Below, piece after piece: positions 19,830 through 28,094 of a stretch of DNA of 64,000 nt (the stretch's first letter is position 1; each line of letters starts with the position of its first letter). Below the pieces are notes generated by a model, which searched no databases, was not told the DNA's origin, and worked only from the letters and a program-made list of their open reading frames with translations. The position numbers and the translations under genes were made by a program. This stretch comes from Promethearchaeia archaeon (GTDB lineage: Archaea > Asgardarchaeota > Lokiarchaeia > Sigyniarchaeales > SOKP01): NCBI GenBank assembly GCA_029856125.1, contig JAHQWJ010000136.1, positions 21,514 through 85,513 on the forward strand, in the 5' to 3' direction.

Positions 19830-20573
19830 ATGGATTTTGAATCAAAATATTTTGATATAAGACAATTCCTCTCTATTTCTGAGCTAGAATTTAACTTGGA
19901 TAAAAAGATTGATGAATATTTTAATTCAGATAGTCTTAAGATGGAAATTTTAAGTAAGATAACCCAATTTATCTATTATTTTTCAATTTTTAAGAATATC
20001 AAACCTTTTATGAATTCTGTATATTATTGCATAGAAACTACTTTAGATCTTGGAGTTGAATCCGTAAGTGATTTTAAAGAGCTTCTAGTAAAAAATGCCT
20101 TGATGAAATTTGTTCAGGAATATATTGATTACGCTCAATTAACACAAAAAAGACAAGTATTAAATCTTTTATCAGATTCATTTGAGAAACTTCAAATTCA
20201 GCCTTTAATTATTAATTTAGGGTTACTTCTTAAGCCTATGTATCAAGATAAGGATTATCTTGATAGAGCAAATAAGAATAAGGATGTAAAAATCTCTTAT
20301 TCCCTTCTTAATGAGATTGAAATTAAAATTAAAACCATTATTGATGATTGGTTGAAGGCTCAAGCTATTGCATTAAACAATCAGGATGAAATTAAAAAAG
20401 AATTGGGAAAAAAATATGAGGATTTAGCGAGTAATTTTAAAATTATTAAAGGCTCTGATATATACAAAAAACTTTTCAGGGAAATAATGGAAATGCTCTC
20501 AATGAGACTTACTATGATTAGTTTAACGGAATCGATATCGGACGATTCATTTGAACCTATCCCAATAAAATAA
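19830..20573 (+). CDS. Unknown, predicted mostly alpha-helical protein
   Basis: Long ORF with coding-like composition; no motif recognised. Confidence 0.6.
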   Translation: MDFESKYFDIRQFLSISELEFNLDKKIDEYFNSDSLKMEILSKITQFIYYFSIFKNIKPFMNSVYYCIETTLDLGVESVSDFKELLVKNALMKFVQEYIDYAQLTQKRQVLNLLSDSFEKLQIQPLIINLGLLLKPMYQDKDYLDRANKNKDVKISYSLLNEIEIKIKTIIDDWLKAQAIALNNQDEIKKELGKKYEDLASNFKIIKGSDIYKKLFREIMEMLSMRLTMISLTESISDDSFEPIPIK

Positions 20574-20742
20574 ATACCTAACTTAAAGTTCTGATTGTTG
20601 TTCCATTCCATAATTCTATGTTTTTAAAAATTGGAATAATTTGAACATTTAAGATATTGAAATCTATTAAATCGTAGATAAGTAAATTATTAAATACAAA
20701 TTTTGATATTATATTTAAAAAAAACAATAATTTACTCCTAGT

Positions 20743-22224
20743 GTGAGAAAATTGGAAGAAAACGATAAACCTTTAACCCCCGAAGAAATAGAGAAACAGA
20801 AAAAGATTGTAGATGACCTATACAGAAAAGAAAAAGAAGATAGAGAAGATTACTTCAAGAGCTTCGAGGAAGAACGAAAAATTGCTTTTGAAGAGAGCAA
20901 AAATCTTATATCCTCATTAATATCAGAGAAAAGCTTCATGAGAGAAAAAAAAAGAGAACAAGATTTAATAAGAATGGAGATCAAACCTGAAATCGAAAAA
21001 GCAAGTGAAGCGATTGAAAAATCCATAAGTGAAAAAGCTTTTTTGAGAGAGAAACACAGAGAAGAAGATCATATAAGGATCGATCTAAAACTGGATATTA
21101 GAGGGGTAGGTGAAGCAATAAGTAAGACTGTTGACGATAAAGCTTTTTTAATTGAAAAAAGGAGAGAATCTGATGAACACAGAATGAAGATCAAACCTAA
21201 CATTGAACATACAGGAGAGGTAATCAGTAAAAATATTGACGAAAAAGCTTTTTTAATAGAAAAAAAGAAAGAGAGCGCTTCGGTATTGCTAGATTTAAAA
21301 CCGGACACGCAAACTGCAAGCAATGCAATTAGTAAATCCATAGAGGAGAAGTCTTTTTTAAGAGAAAAACAAAGAGAAAGCGATTTCAGTAGGATGCAGA
21401 TCAAACCAGATTTTCTGAAAACGGGTGAAGCAATAAGCAAAACCATTGCTGAAAAAGCTTTTAGAATTGAGAAAAGAAAAGAGATCGAACAGAAAAAAAT
21501 AGAAATACATCCAGATATTGAAGGCAAAGGAGAGGCAATAAAGGCAACTATTAACGAAAAAGCATTTCGGATTGATATGGAAAAAGATAAAGAACGAAAA
21601 ATAAAAGATATGAAACCAGACACAACCAAAGCCGGAGAATCTATAGCCCAATCTATTGGAACAAAAGCTTTTCTACGCGAAACGCATAGAGAAAAGGATT
21701 TTGAGAGAATAGATTTGAAACCAGATTTCTTAAAAACTGGAAATGCAATTAGCACTACAGTAGCTGAAAAAGCTTTTAGAATGGAAAAAAGTCGCGAAAT
21801 TGACGAAAAAAAAAGTGAACTAAAACCTGATATAAAAAAAACCGCAGAATTAATTAGCAAATCTATAGAAGAAAAAGCTTTTTTAAGAGAAAAGCACAGA
21901 ATTGAGGATTCTAAACGAATGGAAATAAAACCAGACATAACAAAAGCGAGCCAAGCTATTAAATCTTCAATTGACGATAAGGCGTTTAGAATTGAGAAGC
22001 AAAAAGAGATGAACCAGAAAAGAATGGAATTAAAACCAGACTTTGAGAAATCTAGCGACGCTATTCAAAAAACAATTGGGGAGAAAGCATTTATTATCGA
22101 AAAACAAAAAACACGCGATTCAGAACTAATAGAACTTAACCCAGATATTAAAGGTATTGGTTCATTAATCGAAGGAAAGATTGAAAAAATTGAACAGAAG
22201 AAAAAAGACGAGAATACTACTTAA
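20743..22224 (+). CDS. Highly charged 35-residue repeat protein of unknown function
   Basis: 493 aa = 80 + 11x35 + 28; consensus KPDxxKxxEAIxKxIxEKAFxxEKxRExDxxRMEI without indels. GTG start. Confidence 0.8.
   Translation: MRKLEENDKPLTPEEIEKQKKIVDDLYRKEKEDREDYFKSFEEERKIAFEESKNLISSLISEKSFMREKKREQDLIRMEIKPEIEKASEAIEKSISEKAFLREKHREEDHIRIDLKLDIRGVGEAISKTVDDKAFLIEKRRESDEHRMKIKPNIEHTGEVISKNIDEKAFLIEKKKESASVLLDLKPDTQTASNAISKSIEEKSFLREKQRESDFSRMQIKPDFLKTGEAISKTIAEKAFRIEKRKEIEQKKIEIHPDIEGKGEAIKATINEKAFRIDMEKDKERKIKDMKPDTTKAGESIAQSIGTKAFLRETHREKDFERIDLKPDFLKTGNAISTTVAEKAFRMEKSREIDEKKSELKPDIKKTAELISKSIEEKAFLREKHRIEDSKRMEIKPDITKASQAIKSSIDDKAFRIEKQKEMNQKRMELKPDFEKSSDAIQKTIGEKAFIIEKQKTRDSELIELNPDIKGIGSLIEGKIEKIEQKKKDENTT
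20983..22137 (+). repeat. 11 tandem in-frame 105-bp repeats (35 aa)
   Basis: Exact 35-aa register from KPEIEKAS to the residue before NPDIKGIG; AAGCTTTT recurs in many units. Confidence 0.9.
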
Positions 22225-22255
22225 AGGTTGAAATCTTCTTTACTCTTATCTAAAG

Positions 22256-22759
22256 CTATAATTGGACATCAAATTTGAATAAAGTATTTAAATTCATATT
22301 TTCTAATCTTTTTTTATATTGTAGAATTGAAGGGTCTACATTTCCATTAAAGTTCCTTATTGCAGATTCGAACCTATAGTAAAAATCTTCCATAATTTGA
22401 TGTAAAATTACTCTCTCTACTTGTAAATTGGTTTTTTTCGAAATCGCAATCACTGATAATCTCCCTCTCCTCTCGTATAAAATTCGACTCTCTTTAAAAT
22501 TCACTTCTTGAATCTCATCGTTCATTGATTCAGGTTTAATCTCACTTATAAAAAGATTAAGAGCGTTAAGAAACCCACTTATCAAATCTTCATGAGAAGA
22601 AAATTTAGCGTTGCGCGTATATTTTTTGCTAAGCAGTAATGAACCACTTATATTGTCTAAGAAGTAAATCGCGTGAAAACGATTATCGTCTGAATTAAAT
22701 CTATCGATATTAAATCCATACGTTTTTTCTGAATTTCTGTTAATCCATTTGTACGACAT
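22256..22759 (-). CDS. Longin/roadblock-like small protein
   Basis: AIYFLDNISGSLLLSKKYT...EDLISGFLNALNLFISEI...ESRILYERRGRLSVIAISKKTN...ILHQIMEDFYYRFESAI pattern resembles longin-fold proteins. Confidence 0.5.
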   Translation of the reverse strand: MSYKWINRNSEKTYGFNIDRFNSDDNRFHAIYFLDNISGSLLLSKKYTRNAKFSSHEDLISGFLNALNLFISEIKPESMNDEIQEVNFKESRILYERRGRLSVIAISKKTNLQVERVILHQIMEDFYYRFESAIRNFNGNVDPSILQYKKRLENMNLNTLFKFDVQL

Positions 22760-22932
22760 CTTTCCACTACTTTCTAACCTAAAACTATTCCTACTAAAAA
22801 ATGAAAACGATTACGATTTAAAATGTAAATATTATCTTAGTGACATCTATATACTTTTCAAAAAAAAACTAAAAATTTAAAATAAAATCATTTTATTATT
22901 AGACATATACTCTTCTTATCACATTTTAAATT

Positions 22933-23406
22933 TTGATGAACATGGGTGTAAATAACAACTACGGAAAACAAAAAAATAAAATTTCTATTGGAAAAATCTT
23001 ATCAAGAGAAGATTTCAAATCCACTATCTTTCCAGAAGAAGTTAAAGTGGAAGTAAACGAAGCTCCTTATTACTTGTTAATTTTCATTTCTCGCGAAGAT
23101 TCAATAAAAATTAGCTGCTTTCCTACTAATACATATGATATAAAAAAAATTCTAATTAAGTTGATTGAGTTCTCACCTGATCTAGTGAAGGGAATATCGA
23201 CCATACTTAATGATCTTCACTTAAGTAAAGACATCCTCCATACTACGGGAATTTGTTATGAGCTAGAAAATTGCTTCTATGAAACCTATCTGTTAGGAGA
23301 TACTCTAAAATCGGGGACCATATCTGTAGACGCTATAAAGGAAAAATTCCTCGCAATTGAGAAAATTGTCAATGTCTCAATAGAAGATATTCCGATCCAT
23401 AATTAA
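22933..23406 (+). CDS. Unknown small protein, possible ACT-like domain
   Basis: IKLIEFSPDLVKGISTILNDLHLSKDILHTTGICYELENCFYETYL has ACT-like beta-alpha-beta character; weak. Confidence 0.45.
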   Translation: MMNMGVNNNYGKQKNKISIGKILSREDFKSTIFPEEVKVEVNEAPYYLLIFISREDSIKISCFPTNTYDIKKILIKLIEFSPDLVKGISTILNDLHLSKDILHTTGICYELENCFYETYLLGDTLKSGTISVDAIKEKFLAIEKIVNVSIEDIPIHN

Positions 23407-23409
23407 TAA

Positions 23410-23628
23410 ATGTCTCATAAAATGAGCGATAAAAAAATACCCCCTCCCCCAACACTACCGCCCTCTTTTACCGTATCAGATAATTTATGTCTGTTTCATA
23501 AAGGCGATTTGTCAGAAGAAATTTATACTTGTCCTAAGTGTAAAACTAAATATTGCCTAGAATGCGCAAAAAAAGCTCAGGCTGATAGGAAATCGTGTAT
23601 TAAATGTAAACAGATTGTTTTATTATAG
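23410..23628 (+). CDS. Small zinc-binding protein (B-box/FYVE/RING-like knuckles) with N-terminal proline-rich segment
   Basis: KKIPPPPTLPPSF followed by CLFHKGDLSEEIYTCPKCKTKYCLECAKKAQADRKSCIKCKQ. Confidence 0.65.
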   Translation: MSHKMSDKKIPPPPTLPPSFTVSDNLCLFHKGDLSEEIYTCPKCKTKYCLECAKKAQADRKSCIKCKQIVLL

Positions 23629-24057
23629 TTTTTTTATATGCCCCTCCTCAAGTGAACCAGCTCTTATTGAACTTAAACTACGCCACGTCTTCCAAAAAAT
23701 TAACCATAATATTATAAAAATAAATACAGTTGTAGCGAAAGTGTAACCTCCAATAAATAGGTCCACAATAAGTAAAAAGGGAATCCCCGCAATCGCAAAT
23801 CCTATCAAATAACCATACCCCCAATACCTGTTAACTAAGGCTATTATTATACCAGGAATCATCGTCGTGAATATGATTGAAAGAAACGCTAAAACTTCAA
23901 TTGAGCGAGGAGCATCTTGTATATACGTCATATTTACCCAAGATGCTACAAAACCAATTATTACGAACAATAAAGTCCAAATATTTATCCTTAAATCTTT
24001 CTCGGCCTTATCTCGATCGTTTTGATTTGACTCTGCTTTTTTCTGCAACAATGTCAC
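23623..24057 (-). CDS. Predicted membrane protein (several TM segments)
   Basis: Four hydrophobic stretches, e.g. IWTLLFVIIGFVASWVNM and TFATTVFIFIILWLIFW. Confidence 0.6.
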   Translation of the reverse strand: MTLLQKKAESNQNDRDKAEKDLRINIWTLLFVIIGFVASWVNMTYIQDAPRSIEVLAFLSIIFTTMIPGIIIALVNRYWGYGYLIGFAIAGIPFLLIVDLFIGGYTFATTVFIFIILWLIFWKTWRSLSSIRAGSLEEGHIKKL

Positions 24058-24363
24058 TTCTTACCGAACAATTAAAAAAAAATAAATTCTTTTAAGTTGC
24101 TAAAGATAATTCTCATTATAAAAAATAATTGACGATTAACTAATAGGAAATTAGGAAAATTTTGTTTAGAAAAGTGTAGAGTTCATTACATTCCGACAAA
24201 AGTTTCAAAATATTGACAATTCTTTTAAATAAGACGAAAGATATTAGTATAATAAGATAAAAATTTATATGTGTAAAACATATAATTATCGTTGAAGATA
24301 GAAGTTTATACATAACACAAAACAAATCTAAAAAAAATAAAATAGGGATTTACATAAAACCAT

Positions 24364-24479
24364 GACTCCTGCCCCGCCCTGGATTTTTGTCTTTTGGTAG
24401 TGTGGTAATACACACTCATTTCGCCCTCCTCCCCCTATTTTATTTCTGACCTTATTATTAGGTCTTGGTGGCAGGAGTC
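24364..24479. ncRNA. Candidate structured RNA in strongly C-rich (plus) / G-rich (minus) island; strand undetermined
   Basis: Perfect 10-bp inverted repeat GACTCCTGCC (24364-24373) / GGCAGGAGTC (24470-24479) enclosing hairpins AGTGTG-GTAATA-CACACT and GACCT-TATTATT-AGGTC, in ~850 nt of otherwise AT-rich noncoding DNA. Confidence 0.5.
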
Positions 24480-24913
24480 TCCCTTTATTATATTAGAAAA
24501 AAGAAAAAAATGATATAATTATTAATTTATTTTTCTATTGTTGAAAATGAAATATAAAGTTTACACTGAAATTAACCGGTAAATTCTTATTATTACCAGT
24601 AGTTCCCAAATAAAAACCTATTTCATAACAAGTTGTAGAAATAATTGGGTCGGGAGAACCATTATTCCGTTTCGTTTTCCAAAATTTCTCTTTACATTTG
24701 AATTTAGATTTTGTTTTTTTTATGTGTTGCTAAACTAGAAAATTTTGAGTTGGAAAAAGTAGAAGAAACTTATTGGCTTTTAGTTGTAAAGCAATCCTTT
24801 TTTATTAGATAATACTTAAAATACTATTAATTTTCTTATAAAATTAAAATAGAATGTTGTTTTAATTAAACAAATTGTTAATTAAACAAAATGATTCTTA
24901 AAAATTAACGAAA

Positions 24914-26623
24914 TTGATACTTATGACAGAAGAAATTATAAGACGGACAACGAGTATTTGCCCAGAATGCTTACAAACCATTCCAGCGGAGATCTATGTT
25001 GATCCAAAAACTAACTGGGTCATGATGAGAAAAGATTGTAAAGAACACGGACATTTTAAAGACAAGCTTTCCATCGATCCAGATGAATACAAATGGGGCG
25101 AAACGTTCACAGACGACATAGGATCTACAGTTGATAACTCTACTAAACCTGAATATGTTAGTTCAGGATTAAAGGAGTGTGATGAAGGCTGTCCATACGA
25201 TTGTGGCCTCTGTGAAAATCATAAAAGCGCACCTAATATATGCCTAATCGACATTACAAATCGCTGTAATTTAACCTGCCCAATTTGTTTTGCTAACGCA
25301 AGCGCAAAAGGGTATGTTGTAGAGCCTACAATCGAACAAATTTTCCAAATAATGGAACACTTCAGGTCTATGAAACCTGTTGCAGCAGTTATGCTCCAAA
25401 TATCTGGGGGAGAACCTACAATTAGAGATGATCTTCCAGACATCATCCGGGAAGGAAAAAGACTCGGTTTCTCTGAAGTTATGGTTACAACTAACGGTAT
25501 AAGGTTCGCCAAATCTATTGACTTTTTACAAAAGTGCAAAGACGCGGGAATGGACGCCATCTACTTACAATTTGATGCAACGGACGATCCTGAAGCCTGG
25601 AAAAAGGTTCGTGGCGTAAATCTATGGCCTTTAAAGAAACGCGTTATTGAAAACTGTCGAAAAATTGGATATTTTGGTTTAATGTTAGTTCCTGTAATCG
25701 CCAGAGGTGTTAACGACCACGAAATCGGAAACATTTTAGACTTTGCTAAGGATAATAGCGATGTGATTTCTGGAGTAGTTTTCCAACCTGTCTCACTTTG
25801 TGGGAGGATAAGTTTTGAAGAATTGATGGATTTGAGGTACACTACTTCAGATCTCAAGGTGGCAATAAATAAACACACAAATAATGCTATTAGAAAATTC
25901 TATCCCATCGCAACTACAGCAAAAATGACCCGCTTATTAGCTTGGTTCGATAATATGCCCGAATTTGGTATGACGAGCCATAAAGATTGTGGATTTGCTA
26001 CAATTATTATCGTTAACGATAAAGACGAATGGGAATCCCTCGATGATTATTTTGATTCAGAAGGACTAATTAAATGGTCAAATAAAGTTTATGACATGGT
26101 TCAAAAAAAAGAAATCCCGAAACCCACTGGGTTCTTAAAAGGTATAAACTTGGAAGATTTCGGAGCCGTAGCTAGTACTATTGGGAAATTTATAGACGAG
26201 ATGACTGATTTAGGATATCGGCAAATGATGAAAGCTTATTATTTTGCCGGAGGAATTAAGTTCGTAAAACATCCAGAAAAAGTCTTAACAAGTAAAACCT
26301 ACCAAAGCTTTGCTAGAATTATAGCATCTCCTAACTTAGCAAGCGCCGCGAACTTCTTGCACAACAAGAACCTTATGATTTCGGCGATGCATTTTCAAGA
26401 CGCATACAACTTCGATTTAGACAGAGTTTGTAGATGTTTAGTTCATTACGGCGTAGTAGATCCTGATGACAACTCAAAGACACTCGAAATACCATTCTGT
26501 GCTATGAATACGCTACATCGGGAAAGAATTGAGCTTGCAAACGCCATTAAAGGCGAGGAAGCTAAAAAAGCTGAAGTTATCCAAGCTGAAATTAAAGAGC
26601 TTTTAGAAACCGTAAAAGAATAA
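24914..26623 (+). CDS. Radical SAM protein, tetraether lipid synthase (Tes)-like
   Basis: N-terminal CPECLQTIPAEIY, CNLTCPICFANAS radical SAM motif, extra Cys motifs CDEGCPYDCGLC and C-terminal CRCLVHYGVVDPD...PFCAMN. Confidence 0.7.
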   Translation: MILMTEEIIRRTTSICPECLQTIPAEIYVDPKTNWVMMRKDCKEHGHFKDKLSIDPDEYKWGETFTDDIGSTVDNSTKPEYVSSGLKECDEGCPYDCGLCENHKSAPNICLIDITNRCNLTCPICFANASAKGYVVEPTIEQIFQIMEHFRSMKPVAAVMLQISGGEPTIRDDLPDIIREGKRLGFSEVMVTTNGIRFAKSIDFLQKCKDAGMDAIYLQFDATDDPEAWKKVRGVNLWPLKKRVIENCRKIGYFGLMLVPVIARGVNDHEIGNILDFAKDNSDVISGVVFQPVSLCGRISFEELMDLRYTTSDLKVAINKHTNNAIRKFYPIATTAKMTRLLAWFDNMPEFGMTSHKDCGFATIIIVNDKDEWESLDDYFDSEGLIKWSNKVYDMVQKKEIPKPTGFLKGINLEDFGAVASTIGKFIDEMTDLGYRQMMKAYYFAGGIKFVKHPEKVLTSKTYQSFARIIASPNLASAANFLHNKNLMISAMHFQDAYNFDLDRVCRCLVHYGVVDPDDNSKTLEIPFCAMNTLHRERIELANAIKGEEAKKAEVIQAEIKELLETVKE

Positions 26624-26768
26624 TCATTTTTTAAAATTTTAATATTGTTTTATTACTTATTTTTTCTTCATTTTTAAGAAATTAAAGATTGCTTACTAAC
26701 AAATAATATATAAATTTAGACTCTTATTTATTAGATATATATAAAGTAGTAGTTATTATTCGGAATTT

Positions 26769-27356
26769 ATGGAACGCAATACGGATATAATAGGAGAATA
26801 TCGGGGAACAGTCAAAAACAGAGTGTTAACTGCGTTATTGCAGTCCTATATGGATAACTTAGATTACGATGGGATGAAATCGATTTTAAAAGAAGCAGGG
26901 CTGTTAGAATTAAAAGATATACGAGAAGTAGATCCCGAGGGAGAAATCGACTTTTTTTCGTTTAAAAAGATAATTTCTGCTCAAAATTGTTTGCTGTACG
27001 ATTCAACTGATTTATTATCGGAAATTGGGAGAAAATTCTCATTTTATTTGTTCCCTTTTGGAAAAGTTTTTGAAGAGATTGTCGAAGAGATAAATAAAAT
27101 GGTTGTTGCTGATTGGCATGTTAAGATTGTGGAAAATAGAGCTGAATCCGTCATTATTCGGGTTGACAAATGCATTTTTTGTTCGGAAATCGGAGTTTCC
27201 TGCGAGCTTTTTAAGAGTTTTTTAATTCATTCGTTAGAAAAAAGTTTACCCTCTGATTATCGTGTCGTTTCATACGAAACGAAAGAAAATATTAATAATC
27301 CTAATCATAATTCTTTCATTTTGAAATTACGAATTGAGAAAACATTTATATCTTAA
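26769..27356 (+). CDS. V4R / heme-NO-binding-like / Bet3-like domain protein
   Basis: DKCIFCSEIGVSCELFKSFLIHSLEKSLPSDYRVVSYETKEN...SFILKLRI pattern; adjacent to a small GTPase. Confidence 0.5.
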   Translation: MERNTDIIGEYRGTVKNRVLTALLQSYMDNLDYDGMKSILKEAGLLELKDIREVDPEGEIDFFSFKKIISAQNCLLYDSTDLLSEIGRKFSFYLFPFGKVFEEIVEEINKMVVADWHVKIVENRAESVIIRVDKCIFCSEIGVSCELFKSFLIHSLEKSLPSDYRVVSYETKENINNPNHNSFILKLRIEKTFIS

Positions 27357-27446
27357 AATAACGAAAGCTTAAATATATCAAAAATCAAAATACTTTTTGT
27401 TATTATTAATTCAATTCTAAAAATCATAACTTAATTAGTATTAAAA

Positions 27447-28010
27447 TTGCCAGCAGAAGAATTTTCCAACGAAGCTAAGGAATATGTATTCAAGATTACA
27501 ATTCTCGGACAAAGTGCCGTGGGTAAAACTTCATTAATTAATCAATTTGTGGAAGGTTCGTTTCAAGAAGACTATAAACCAACACTTGGCGCAAATATAA
27601 TCCGTAAGGATGTGAACATAGATGAAGTCAACGCTAAAGTTCGATTAATAATGTGGGACTTAGCGGGTCAAGAGAAGTACAATGTAATCCGAAGCATGTA
27701 CTTCCAAGGGTGTGTTGGGAGTTTACTCGTGTATGATGTCACTCGTCACGAGAGCTTTGCTGCGATTGAATCTAAATGGCTTAAAGATTTCAAAAACTAT
27801 GTGAAAAAAGAGGGCGCTTACATTTTAATCGGCAATAAAATCGATCTAAACGAACAGCGAGTAGTTAGTAAAGAAGAGGGAGAAAAATTAGCTAAACAAA
27901 TCGGTGCAAGTGTTTTTATTGAAACCAGTGCTAAATTAGGAAAAAATGTTGAAGAAGCCTTTAAAAGTTTAGTATACCAAATTTTACGAAATTATGGAGA
28001 AAAAATATAA
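27447..28010 (+). CDS. Ras/Rab-like small GTPase
   Basis: GQSAVGKTSL (G1), TLG, WDLAGQE (G3), GNKIDL (G4), ETSAK (G5); TTG start. Confidence 0.95.
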   Translation: MPAEEFSNEAKEYVFKITILGQSAVGKTSLINQFVEGSFQEDYKPTLGANIIRKDVNIDEVNAKVRLIMWDLAGQEKYNVIRSMYFQGCVGSLLVYDVTRHESFAAIESKWLKDFKNYVKKEGAYILIGNKIDLNEQRVVSKEEGEKLAKQIGASVFIETSAKLGKNVEEAFKSLVYQILRNYGEKI

Positions 28011-28094
28011 AGAAGCCTAATTAAATAAGAAATCTCCAATTCAATCTCTTTTAAATTACTAATCATTATTATAATTATAAATTATTTTTATTAA

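Noticed and set aside
21069-21938. 289-aa minus-strand ORF across the 35-aa repeat gene
   Set aside because: Antisense shadow of the periodic plus-strand coding sequence; Ser/Phe-rich translation mirrors the Lys/Glu-rich repeats.
22365-22380. T-loop-like GATTCGAACC motif (possible tRNA)
   Set aside because: Lies inside the longin-like CDS with no acceptor or anticodon arms around it.
24140-24325. 61-aa minus-strand ORF
   Set aside because: AT-rich chance ORF, no motif, low plausibility.
24364-24479. 5S rRNA or tRNA-Sec
   Set aside because: Length and 10-bp terminal helix are suggestive, but there is no CCGAAC-type loop C motif, no T-loop motif and no matching internal helices on either strand.
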